38,599 nt of DNA. It comes from Acidimicrobiales bacterium (GTDB lineage: Bacteria > Actinomycetota > Acidimicrobiia > Acidimicrobiales > Aldehydirespiratoraceae). The DNA lies in assembly GCA_022425325.1 (NCBI GenBank), contig JAKMFW010000004.1, positions 1-38,599 on the forward strand, given 5' to 3'. Shown one piece after another: positions 1 through 7,136 of this stretch. Under the pieces are notes generated by a model that ran no database searches, was not told the DNA's origin, and saw only the letters and a program-made list of their open reading frames with translations. Made by a program: the position numbers and the translations under genes. The number at the start of each line of letters is the position of its first letter. Positions within the stretch are counted from its first letter, which is position 1.

Positions 1-8
1 CTACCGGC

Positions 9-1445
9 GTGGCTGATCGCCGTCGGCGGAGCCGGGCGCTGCTGCTCGCGGTTGCCCTCACCGCCGTTGCGTGCTCGTCCGACGAGGCAGCGGAACCGGC
101 CGACGAAGCGCCTGCAGCATCCGCAGCCGATGCCGAACCGGTCGTCGTCCCACCCGAGGTCGACGACGAGCCGACACCGTCGGCGTCGCCGTTCACTGAT
201 CGCAGCACCGACGAACTGTTCGACCCTGCGTCGCTCCACACGTTCGAGTTCACCGTCGCCGAGCGTGACCTGCAGTTCCTCGACAGCGACCCGACGGCAG
301 AGGAGTACGTCCCCGCCACGATGACCTTCGAGGGCGAGACGATCGAGGTCGGCCTCCGCTACAAGGGATCGATCGGCGCATTCGTGGGATGCGTCGATGG
401 CCCCAACCTGTTCGACCCAAGTGGCGCCAAGAGCTGCACGAAGCTGTCGATGAAGGTGAAGATCAACTGGAACGACGGCGACGACGAGTTCTTTGGGGTG
501 CGCAAACTCCAACTCCACTCGATGAATCTCGATCCGTCACAGCTCCGTGAGCGGGTCGGCTACCACCTGCTGCGAGAGATGGGTGTCGCTGCTCCTCGAT
601 CGACCCACGCCCGAGTGGTCGTCAACGGCGAGTTCGTCGGGTTGTTCGCGCTCACCGAGAACATCGATGGCCGCTTCACTCGAGCCAACTTCAACGACGG
701 CACCGGCAACCTTTATAAGGAGGTCTGGCCCTTCACCGCGTCGGGAACCCTGACCGGTGAGGCCGTCTACCTCGACAGCCTGCGGACCAACGAGGGAGAC
801 GAGGGGGTCAATGCGTCACTGATCCGATCGTTCGCCGAGAAGCTGTTGGCCTCGGACGATCCTGCGTCGGTCGTGCGCCGGTACATGGACGTCGAGCAAC
901 TGATGAGCCAGCTTGCCGTCGACCGCACCATCCGTCACGACGACGGCCCCTTCCACTGGTACTGCGACGACGGCACCGTTGCCCGCTGCGGCAACCACAA
1001 CTTCTTCTTCTACGAGGACCCGACAGCGGGATCGATCACCATGATTCCGTGGGATCTCGACAACGCCTTCTCGAACATCCTCGGCGATGGCAACCCGGTT
1101 ACCCCGATCCCGGACGGGCTTGGCGACATCACGGCCAGCTGTGAGGTTTTCACCTACGGCGGATTCGAGCTGACCCAGCGGTCGGCGTCGTGTGACCCGC
1201 TGTTCGCCGCCTGGGCGTCGATGGAGGACGACTATCTCGCCGCCGTTCAGCGGCTCCACGAAGGGCCGCTGCGCGCCGACCGTCTCGACCCGTTGATCGA
1301 CACGTGGATTGCGCAGATCACCGCCGCCACCGTGGAGGCAGCGGAGACCCACGACGATGCCCTCGACCCACGAGACTGGGAAATGGCGCAGACCGAGTTC
1401 AGAAGGGCATTGGACTACGCCCGGTACTACCCGATCAGCGACTGA
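9..1445 (+). CDS. CotH-like kinase family lipoprotein
   Basis: A GTG-started 478-aa protein. Residues 1-22 are an Arg-rich n-region, a hydrophobic core and a Cys in AVAC, as in a lipoprotein signal peptide; an acidic Ala/Glu/Pro-rich linker follows to about residue 60. The body carries CotH features: the YKG segment, KLSMKVKIN, a stretch of the FFGVRKLQLHSMN type, and PWDLDNAF near residue 350. CotH proteins of spore formers are atypical kinases that phosphorylate coat proteins; in actinobacteria homologues are widespread and mostly of unknown role, so kinase activity is inference. The gene begins 8 bases into the window, so a longer upstream start cannot be excluded. It converges on the next gene with a 52-bp gap. 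Confidence 0.82.
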   Translation: MADRRRRSRALLLAVALTAVACSSDEAAEPADEAPAASAADAEPVVVPPEVDDEPTPSASPFTDRSTDELFDPASLHTFEFTVAERDLQFLDSDPTAEEYVPATMTFEGETIEVGLRYKGSIGAFVGCVDGPNLFDPSGAKSCTKLSMKVKINWNDGDDEFFGVRKLQLHSMNLDPSQLRERVGYHLLREMGVAAPRSTHARVVVNGEFVGLFALTENIDGRFTRANFNDGTGNLYKEVWPFTASGTLTGEAVYLDSLRTNEGDEGVNASLIRSFAEKLLASDDPASVVRRYMDVEQLMSQLAVDRTIRHDDGPFHWYCDDGTVARCGNHNFFFYEDPTAGSITMIPWDLDNAFSNILGDGNPVTPIPDGLGDITASCEVFTYGGFELTQRSASCDPLFAAWASMEDDYLAAVQRLHEGPLRADRLDPLIDTWIAQITAATVEAAETHDDALDPRDWEMAQTEFRRALDYARYYPISD

Positions 1446-1497
1446 GCCCGACCAAAGCCAAGGGCATACGAGTCCCCCAACGTGACGGTTCGCCGGT

Positions 1498-2292
1498 TCA
1501 GCGTTTGCGCAGGGCGTCGAGCACGGGGCGGCAAAGGAGGGTGTAGGTGTCGGCCATCGCCGGATCACGATGGTCTTCGTGCCCCTTCCGGCGGCGGGGG
1601 TCGGCAACGACCTTCATGAACTGGCGGCTGCTCGGGAACTCGTTGAAACGGACCTGATCCCAGGTTCGGCCATCACCAACGATCGTCCCCTCAGCCTCGA
1701 ACCACCCGGCGATTCGCGCGCCGTGTTCCTGTGCGACGTCGAAGGCCGCATCGTGGTAGCCCTCCATCCGCTCGCGGCCGCCCTCGTTCCACTTGATGAC
1801 GTGGAGGACGTGCAGGACGCCATCTTCGTCGTCGGGAGGATGCTCGACGTCGTCCCAGGAGCTGCTCTCCTTCTCCAGCCTGCTCGTGTCGATCTCTATC
1901 GGCTGACAGCCGATCACGAAGGTCATCTCCATGCCGGCTTCCTTGTGGACGTGCTTGTCCTTGAAATCCGAGCGCTGCTGCATCTCGATGAACGAGCGGC
2001 GAGTCGGGTACTTCACGATCGCGACGCGGTCCCACTGTGTTCCGTCGCCGAGCGGCGTGGCGTCGACCTCGGCGACATAGACGATCTCGGCGCCGATTGC
2101 CTTGAGTGGACCGGTCGGGGTGTACTCGTCATCGGCGTCGCGTCCGGATCGTCCGCTGTCGGCGCCATCGCCGTAGTCGGCGACCTCCTTGTACTTCATG
2201 AGGTTGACCATCCAGACCGGGCCATCGTCAGCTGGGTCGGTGGTGGCGAGCTTGTGCCCGTATTCGTGATCGATCGTGCCGTAGCTGGGCAT
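1498..2292 (-). CDS. Tandem DUF1330-like (dimeric alpha-beta barrel) protein
   Basis: A 264-aa protein built from two ferredoxin-like repeats. The first (about residues 25-135) has the DUF1330 signature: VWMVNLMKYKE, then GDGTQWDRVAIVKYPTRRSF and a HVHKEAG segment. The second (about residues 155-255) has LHVLHVIKWNE, GDGRTWDQVRFNEFPSSRQF and a degenerate tail. Family members are small dimeric barrel proteins, often of unknown function and sometimes monooxygenase-like; no cofactor is evident. The start is supported by a GAGGAG Shine-Dalgarno sequence just upstream on the minus strand. It lies 61 bp downstream of the DmdA-like gene, at the distal end of the mycofactocin locus, so the two may be co-transcribed. 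Confidence 0.75.
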   Translation of the reverse strand: MPSYGTIDHEYGHKLATTDPADDGPVWMVNLMKYKEVADYGDGADSGRSGRDADDEYTPTGPLKAIGAEIVYVAEVDATPLGDGTQWDRVAIVKYPTRRSFIEMQQRSDFKDKHVHKEAGMEMTFVIGCQPIEIDTSRLEKESSSWDDVEHPPDDEDGVLHVLHVIKWNEGGRERMEGYHDAAFDVAQEHGARIAGWFEAEGTIVGDGRTWDQVRFNEFPSSRQFMKVVADPRRRKGHEDHRDPAMADTYTLLCRPVLDALRKR

Positions 2293-2353
2293 GGCTGCTC
2301 CTCAACAAAGGTTTTGTCAGTGCGACTGCCACATCTTGCCAAGGGCTCGTCGA

Positions 2354-3487
2354 TCAGCGCAACTTCTTGGTCTTCTCCGGTGGCGATGCGATGAACGGCA
2401 GCGTCGTGCGTGCGGCGCTGCGTGCTCCCTCGACCGTCTCGACAGTGAGCACGGTGTCGTTGGCGTCGAAGGGAACATCGATCATGGCGAAGGCGATGTT
2501 GCGATCAAGGCGGGGGGAATGCACGGCGTTCGTGACAAAACCGACCTTCGTGCTGGCGCTCGTCACGGGCCAGCGATGCTCGTTGTTCTTCTGCAAGGCA
2601 GGGCCGTCGAGGAAGAGGCCGACCAGGCGCCGACGAACACCTTCGTCGCGCACCTTCTCGAGCGCGGCCTTGCCGAGGAAATCGGTGTCCCACGCGATGA
2701 GTCGATCGAGACCAAGTTCGAGTGGGTTCTCGTCAGGGGTGATGTCGGACGCATAGTCGAGTACGCCGCCTTCGATGCGGCGGATGCGGTTGGGTGAGCC
2801 GGGCGAGATGCCATACGGCTGGCCGGCCGTCATCAGGATCTCCCAGAGTTCGCCACCGCGCGCTTCGCCGAGGAGATACACCTCGTAGCCGAGTTCGGAG
2901 CTGTAGCCGGTACGCGAGATGACGACATCGATGCCGTCGACCGAGCTGCGCATCCACCAGTAGTAACGAAGGTCGAGGATCTCCTCACCGAAGACGTCGA
3001 CCATGATCTCGGCCGACCTCGGCCCCTGCAGCTGCATCGGGTACACGTGCGGGGTGGCGATCTCGACCTCGTGGCCGGAGAACGCCGAGACACCCTTGGC
3101 CCAGAGGTACATGTCCGAGTCAGCGGTCGACAGCCAGAACCGGTCTTCAGCGATTCGCAGCATGACCGGGTCGTTGAGCACACCGCCGTCCTGGTTGGTG
3201 AGGAAGACGTACGCGCAGCGACCGGGCTCGATCGTGGTGATGTCGCGCGGCGTGAGCAGCTGCATGAACGCCTCGGCGTCAGGGCCGGCGATCTCCACGC
3301 ATTTCTGCACACCGACGTCCCACAGCGATGCCCGCTCCAGCACGTTCCAGTATTCGTTAACCGGCGAGTCGTAGCCGACCGGCATCCACATCCCGTTGTA
3401 CGGATGGAACTCGGTGGCGCCGTACTCGACCGCCTTTTCGAAGAACGGCGACTTCTTGATGCGCGGGTTGAGACCGTGAGCCTTCAT
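2354..3487 (-). CDS. GcvT/DmdA-like tetrahydrofolate-dependent methyltransferase
   Basis: A 377-aa protein, close to the usual length of the DMSP demethylase DmdA and the glycine-cleavage T protein. Recognisable segments include LWDVGVQKCVEIAGPDA, QLLTPRDI, NQDGGVLNDPVMLRI, STADSDMYLWAKG, LQGPRSAEIM, SRTGYSSELGYEVY and RRIEGGVLDY, in the order seen in DmdA. Family enzymes move a methyl or aminomethyl group from substrate to tetrahydrofolate in the cytosol. Which substrate is used here cannot be read from the sequence; DMSP is one candidate, and other DmdA-like paralogues are uncharacterised. A TAGGCT element sits 6 nt before the ATG, suggesting its own leaderless promoter although it follows mftC by 60 bp. 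Confidence 0.82.
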   Translation of the reverse strand: MKAHGLNPRIKKSPFFEKAVEYGATEFHPYNGMWMPVGYDSPVNEYWNVLERASLWDVGVQKCVEIAGPDAEAFMQLLTPRDITTIEPGRCAYVFLTNQDGGVLNDPVMLRIAEDRFWLSTADSDMYLWAKGVSAFSGHEVEIATPHVYPMQLQGPRSAEIMVDVFGEEILDLRYYWWMRSSVDGIDVVISRTGYSSELGYEVYLLGEARGGELWEILMTAGQPYGISPGSPNRIRRIEGGVLDYASDITPDENPLELGLDRLIAWDTDFLGKAALEKVRDEGVRRRLVGLFLDGPALQKNNEHRWPVTSASTKVGFVTNAVHSPRLDRNIAFAMIDVPFDANDTVLTVETVEGARSAARTTLPFIASPPEKTKKLR

Positions 3488-3499
3488 GACGTGAGCCTA
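3488..3499 (-). promoter_or_regulatory. Leaderless -10 element for the DmdA-like gene
   Basis: On the minus strand TAGGCT (3494-3499) is followed by 6 nt and then the ATG at 3487. The spacing places the start codon at the expected transcription start, as in leaderless actinobacterial mRNAs. No convincing -35 is visible. Confidence 0.5.
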
Positions 3500-3500
3500 C

Positions 3501-3532
3501 GGCTGGGGTCGAACCGGCGTCGGTGGTCAGCC
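3501..3532 (-). terminator. Possible hairpin after mftC
   Basis: Between mftC and the DmdA-like gene, ggctg (3501-3505) can pair with cagcc (3528-3532), enclosing a nested accg/cggt stem (3513-3524). There is no T-run, so a role as terminator is uncertain; it also lies just upstream of the predicted promoter of the next gene. Confidence 0.25.
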
Positions 3533-3547
3533 TTCAGCGGTGGCGCT

Positions 3548-4708
3548 TCAGCTGACGGGCTTGCGGCCGAGAACGACGGTGGTGCGGCTGTGATCCTTGC
3601 TCACGGCGGCACGGGCGACGGAATCCATGGCCTCCTCGCCATGACCGAGCACACATTCCGGGTCGGGACCGTCGAGCGGGATGCCCGTGAAGAACTTGGC
3701 CGCCATACAGCCGCCCTGGCACGCATCGAAGTGGCCACAGCTCGCGCATGCGCCTGCCGACTGCGGTTCGCGTAGTTCGGTGAACAGGTCGCTCTCCTGC
3801 CACACCTTCTGGAAGCCGCCGTCGTCGCGCACGGAACCAGCGAGGAACTCGTCGTGCAGCACGAACGGACAGGCGTAGACGTCGCCCACCGGATCGATCA
3901 GGCACACGACACGGCCGGCGCCGCACAGGTTGAGTCCGGGCAGCGCCTCGCCAAGCGCCGACAGATGGAAGAACGAATCGCCGGTGAGCACGTCGGGGTG
4001 ATCCATCAGCCAGTGGTAGAGCTCACGTTGCTGTTGGTCGGTGGGATGGAGCGCTTCCCACGAGTCGGCGCCACGGCCCGACGGGCGAAAGCGGGTCAGT
4101 CGAAGCTGGGCACCGTAGTGGTCGGCCATCGCCTTGAACTCGTCGACCTGCGGGATGTTGTGGCGGGTCATCACCACCGAGATCTTGAAACCCTCGAACC
4201 CGGCCGCCTGGAGGTGCTCCATCGCCTGCACGGCCGTGGCGAACGAACCCTCACCGCGGACATGGTCGTTGGTCTCGGCGTCGGCGCCGTCGATCGAGAT
4301 CTGCACATCGACGTAGTCCGATTCGGCGAGTTGCTCCGCCACCTCGGCATCGATGCCAGAACCGTTGGTGGAGAACTTCACACCAACGCCGTGGTCGACG
4401 GCGTAGCGGACGAGATGCCAGAAGTCCTTGCGAATCGTGGGTTCGCCGCCACCGATGTTGATGTAGAAGACCTGCATCCGTTGCAGTTCGTCGATGACGG
4501 CCTCGCACTCCTCGGTCGTGAGTTCGCGAGGGTCACGGCGACCCGACGACGAAAGGCAGTGCACGCACTGCAGGTTGCAGGCGTAGGTGAGTTCCCACGT
4601 GAGACAGATCGGAGCATCGAGCCCCCGCTTCATCTGTTCGGCAAGACCGGACTGCTTCACCGGCGACAAGACAAGGTTGTCGGGGCGGGGCTCTTCGATC
4701 AGGGTCAT
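3548..4708 (-). CDS. mftC: Mycofactocin radical SAM maturase MftC
   Basis: A 386-aa radical SAM/SPASM enzyme. The CNLQCVHC motif (Cys44, Cys48, Cys51) binds the SAM-cleaving [4Fe-4S] cluster; GGGEPT follows about 45 residues later. The C-terminal SPASM region has the Cys-rich pattern CGAGRVVC, ACPF, CASCGHFDACQGGC and a final DPEC, for auxiliary clusters. MftC oxidatively decarboxylates the C-terminal Tyr of MftA and then crosslinks Val and Tyr, using MftB as chaperone. Identity rests on overall match plus the mftA and mftB genes directly upstream. The ATG overlaps the mftB stop by 4 nt, so translation is probably coupled, with an AAGGGG-type ribosome site inside mftB. Confidence 0.96.
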   Translation of the reverse strand: MTLIEEPRPDNLVLSPVKQSGLAEQMKRGLDAPICLTWELTYACNLQCVHCLSSSGRRDPRELTTEECEAVIDELQRMQVFYINIGGGEPTIRKDFWHLVRYAVDHGVGVKFSTNGSGIDAEVAEQLAESDYVDVQISIDGADAETNDHVRGEGSFATAVQAMEHLQAAGFEGFKISVVMTRHNIPQVDEFKAMADHYGAQLRLTRFRPSGRGADSWEALHPTDQQQRELYHWLMDHPDVLTGDSFFHLSALGEALPGLNLCGAGRVVCLIDPVGDVYACPFVLHDEFLAGSVRDDGGFQKVWQESDLFTELREPQSAGACASCGHFDACQGGCMAAKFFTGIPLDGPDPECVLGHGEEAMDSVARAAVSKDHSRTTVVLGRKPVS

Positions 4709-5010
4709 GCGGCAGCCCCTTCGTGCGCATCATGCGCGTCGGGGACGAGGAAGTCAGAGGCGGCGAGCGAGGCAAGGGCTCGTTCGAAGCTGGGCCAGCG
4801 ACGAGGATCGATCCTGGCGGCGTCGAAGGCGGCCTGCACGGAGTCGTGGTCGGCGAGCGACTCGACGAGCGTGACGAGTTCCTTGGCGCGCAGGAAGTTC
4901 AGACGTCGATTGCCGTAGTGGTACGCGAGTGCCCCGAAGGGTTCGGGGCGCAGCGCCACCTGCTCGTGCAGGCGGTACGCCCGATCGGCGTCGAAAGCAG
5001 CAGCGGTCAC
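4705..5010 (-). CDS. mftB: Mycofactocin precursor-binding chaperone MftB
   Basis: A 101-aa protein starting at GTG (5008-5010), 10 nt after the mftA stop. The same frame stays open further upstream, but that extension runs antiphase through mftA and is low-complexity Arg/Ser, so it is not coding. The conserved MftB core is visible: YRLHEQVALRPEPFGALAY, then YGNRRLNFLRAKELV. MftB is a RiPP recognition element protein that binds the MftA leader and delivers it to MftC. Length fits the family (about 90-110 aa). It ends in an Ala-rich tail overlapping mftC. Confidence 0.93.
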   Translation of the reverse strand: MTAAAFDADRAYRLHEQVALRPEPFGALAYHYGNRRLNFLRAKELVTLVESLADHDSVQAAFDAARIDPRRWPSFERALASLAASDFLVPDAHDAHEGAAA

Positions 5011-5020
5011 GAACGCCGGA

Positions 5021-5155
5021 TCAGTAGACGCCGCACATGCCGTCGATGGAGATCTCCTCGACGAGCAGTTCTTCCTCGACGAGTTCCGTATCGTCGCCCG
5101 CCGGGGCCTCGACGGCGTCGGTGTCGGTTGCGTCGATGAGCTCGGTCGGCTCCAT
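5021..5155 (-). CDS. mftA: Mycofactocin precursor peptide MftA
   Basis: A 44-aa peptide found by translating the minus strand upstream of mftB. It has an acidic leader (Glu/Asp-rich, with ELVEEELLVEE) and ends in ISIDGMCGVY, the diagnostic C-terminus of MftA. The last two residues, Val43-Tyr44, are the ones MftC modifies and that become the redox-active core of mycofactocin. A strong AGGAGG ribosome site lies 4 nt before the ATG. It is below normal ORF-length cut-offs and easily missed. The order mftA-mftB-mftC matches mycobacteria. Confidence 0.97.
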   Translation of the reverse strand: MEPTELIDATDTDAVEAPAGDDTELVEEELLVEEISIDGMCGVY

Positions 5156-5189
5156 AGGTCCTCCTCAAGGTGGTGCGTCGCCCACTGTA
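5156..5189 (-). promoter_or_regulatory. mftA leader: Shine-Dalgarno and candidate -10
   Basis: On the minus strand a TACAGT hexamer (5184-5189) precedes mftA by 28 nt, and AGGAGG (5160-5165) sits 4 nt before the ATG. Unlike most promoters here this would give a short SD-bearing leader. The SDR gene ends only 63 bp upstream on the same strand, so read-through is also possible. Confidence 0.45.
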
Positions 5190-5218
5190 GGCGGCGAACC
5201 TGGCGAGCGGCGATTCGC

Positions 5219-6004
5219 CTACGCGGTCGGGACGCCTTTCTGGACAAGCTCAGCAAAGCGGCGCGGGGCGTTGGCGATCATCGACATCGCGATGCTGCGT
5301 TTCGGAAGTCGGACGTGGCTGCGTTCCTTCTCGATTGCGGTGGCGATCGCCAACGCGACCTCGTCGGCCGCCATGATGCGGGCGAGGCCAAGGCGCTTGT
5401 AGCGATCGAAACTGGCCTTCACGAAGTCGTTGCTGCGCAGATCATCGAGCATGTCGGTCTGCACGAACCCGATCTCCACCACCGTCACTCCCACACCGGT
5501 TCCGGCGAGTTCGGTCTTGAGAGAGCGAGAGAACGACGAGAGCCCGGCCTTCGAGGCCGAGTAGGTCGCCCAGCCCGGCGAACTCACGACCGACGCCATG
5601 GAGGAGATGTTGACGATACGCCCGCTCCCCCGTTCGAGCATGTGGGGCAGGACATGGTGGGCGAGCGTGATCGGCACCTCGAGGTTGACGCCGATGACGG
5701 CGCGGAGATCGTCAGGATCCTGCTCGGCGACCTGACCGACGATCTCGATGCCGGCGTTGTTGATGAGGACGTCGATCGGTCCGTGGGTCAACGCCTCGCC
5801 GATGACACGATCGGCCACGGCAGGGTCGTTGAGATCACCGACGACCGGAATCATGTCGAGCTCCTCGACAGCGGCGGCTATCGATTCCTCACTGCGGGCC
5901 GTCCCGATGATCGTCGCACCCTGCGCGTGGAGCGTACGGGCGATCTCCAGGCCGATACCTCGAGACGCGCCAGTGATCAGAACACGAGCCGACGACAGAT
6001 CCAT
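5219..6004 (-). CDS. Classical short-chain dehydrogenase/reductase
   Basis: A 261-aa SDR when started at the ATG at 6004; the 12 extra residues of the longer frame are Arg-rich and cross the divergent promoter. The Rossmann motif TGASRGIG is at residues 11-18, NNAG at 82-85, and the catalytic set Ser135, Tyr148 and Lys152 in YSASK. The glycine pattern with an Arg indicates NADP(H) as likely cofactor. Substrate unknown. It lacks an obvious insertion of the kind seen in mycofactocin-dependent SDRs, so its position upstream of mftA does not by itself make it mycofactocin-linked. TACCGT lies 6 nt before the ATG. Confidence 0.9.
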   Translation of the reverse strand: MDLSSARVLITGASRGIGLEIARTLHAQGATIIGTARSEESIAAAVEELDMIPVVGDLNDPAVADRVIGEALTHGPIDVLINNAGIEIVGQVAEQDPDDLRAVIGVNLEVPITLAHHVLPHMLERGSGRIVNISSMASVVSSPGWATYSASKAGLSSFSRSLKTELAGTGVGVTVVEIGFVQTDMLDDLRSNDFVKASFDRYKRLGLARIMAADEVALAIATAIEKERSHVRLPKRSIAMSMIANAPRRFAELVQKGVPTA

Positions 6005-6029
6005 CCGCCGACGGTAGCGTTCGCGGCAA
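6005..6029. promoter_or_regulatory. 25-bp bidirectional promoter with overlapping -10 elements
   Basis: The gap between the SDR and the hydroxylase contains ACGGTAGCGT (6011-6020). Minus strand: TACCGT (6011-6016), 6 nt from the SDR ATG. Plus strand: TAGCGT (6015-6020), 9 nt from the ATG at 6030. The two hexamers share the central TA, so one near-symmetric site could serve both directions. Confidence 0.5.
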
Positions 6030-7016
6030 ATGGGGGACACCGCAACAACCCGTTGGCAGGCAACGCCCGATCTTCCGCTGCGACCGGCTGCCTTCTACCG
6101 CACGCTGAATCCGGTCGAGATCGGCATGCATCTGATGCGCACCTGGTCGCCTCTGGGCACACGGGCGTTCATGTTGATCGCCGCGTGGGGGATCTGGGAG
6201 TTCGCCGCACCCGATCTCACCAGAGCCCAGTCGTTCGCCGTTGGCTGGATGGCACAGATCTGGATTCGCAACATCGTTCTCGTCGCCGTCGTCGCCAGCG
6301 CACTGCACTGGTGGCTGTGGATGCGGATGGCGCAGCAGGACCTCCGCTACGACACCCGGCCGATGGGCAAGAACAAGCGCCTCTTCCTCTTCGACGACCA
6401 GGTGAAGGACAACCTCACCTTGACCCTCGGGTCGGCGATGCTCATCGGCACGCTGTGGGAGTCGGTCGGCTGGTGGGCCTACGCCAACGACATCGCCCCG
6501 ATGATCACCTGGGACGAAAACCCCATCTGGTTCGTCGCGCTCTTCCTGCTCGTGCCGGCGTGGTCGATCGCGTACTTCTCGGTGACGCACTGGCTGCTTC
6601 ACCGCGGCCCCGCCTACACCCACGTGCACTCGTGGCACCACAAGAACGTCAACGTCGGGCCGTGGTCAGGCCTTGCGATGCACCCGCTCGAACACGTCGC
6701 CCTGTATGCGGATGTGCTGCTCTTCCTCGTGTTGCCGGCACATCCGGTGCACTTCCTGTTCGCGATGATGCACCACTCCCTCGGCGCGCCGATGAGCCAC
6801 ACCGGTCACGATGCGTTACGGCTTCCTGGTGGCTTCCGCTTCGAGTTGGGTGACTTCTTCCACCAACTTCACCACCGCTTCATCGAGTGCAACTACGGCG
6901 GGCCGGAGTCGCCACTCGATACGGCGATCAACGCCTGGCACGACGGCACCGAAGAGGGCGAACAGGCCACGGCCGCCCGGCGGCGGCAACTGTCGGCGGC
7001 GAAGCGGGCTCGCTGA
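6030..7016 (+). CDS. Membrane fatty acid hydroxylase / sterol desaturase superfamily
   Basis: A 328-aa integral membrane di-iron protein. The three His clusters of the superfamily are present: HWLLH (187-191), HSWHH (200-204) and HQLHH (278-282), with further His in HTGHD. Hydrophobic segments lie around residues 45-60, 80-97, 130-150, 165-185 and 225-248. Family enzymes hydroxylate or desaturate lipid substrates with O2, needing an electron donor; the lipid here is unknown. An Arg-rich cytoplasmic tail ends the protein. It is transcribed divergently from the SDR, which could act on the same lipid (inference). Confidence 0.88.
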   Translation: MGDTATTRWQATPDLPLRPAAFYRTLNPVEIGMHLMRTWSPLGTRAFMLIAAWGIWEFAAPDLTRAQSFAVGWMAQIWIRNIVLVAVVASALHWWLWMRMAQQDLRYDTRPMGKNKRLFLFDDQVKDNLTLTLGSAMLIGTLWESVGWWAYANDIAPMITWDENPIWFVALFLLVPAWSIAYFSVTHWLLHRGPAYTHVHSWHHKNVNVGPWSGLAMHPLEHVALYADVLLFLVLPAHPVHFLFAMMHHSLGAPMSHTGHDALRLPGGFRFELGDFFHQLHHRFIECNYGGPESPLDTAINAWHDGTEEGEQATAARRRQLSAAKRAR

Positions 7017-7091
7017 GCCTGCGCTACTTGGCGTCGAAAATGACGTCGTCGACGAGAGAGAACCTGCGCGTCAGGCTCCTCGCCCCTGCAC

Positions 7092-7113
7092 CGCTCCGCA
7101 TTCACCCGGAGCG
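7092..7113. promoter_or_regulatory. Inverted repeat upstream of the first Mo-hydroxylase operon
   Basis: cgctcc (7092-7097) and ggagcg (7108-7113) form a perfect 6-bp inverted repeat with a 10-nt centre. It overlaps the expected -35 position of the promoter whose -10 is at 7125-7130, so it could be an operator; a terminator hairpin for the upstream gene is the alternative. Confidence 0.3.
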
Positions 7114-7124
7114 CAAGCCGGGTT

Positions 7125-7136
7125 TACACTCTCCCG
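7125..7136 (+). promoter_or_regulatory. Leaderless -10 element for the FAD-FeS subunit gene
   Basis: TACACT (7125-7130), 6 nt, then the ATG at 7137. The spacing fits transcription starting on the start codon. Confidence 0.5.

Noticed and set aside
5315-6853. A 512-aa open frame on the plus strand
   Set aside because: It crosses the SDR gene antisense and is in the wrong frame of the hydroxylase gene; no domain.
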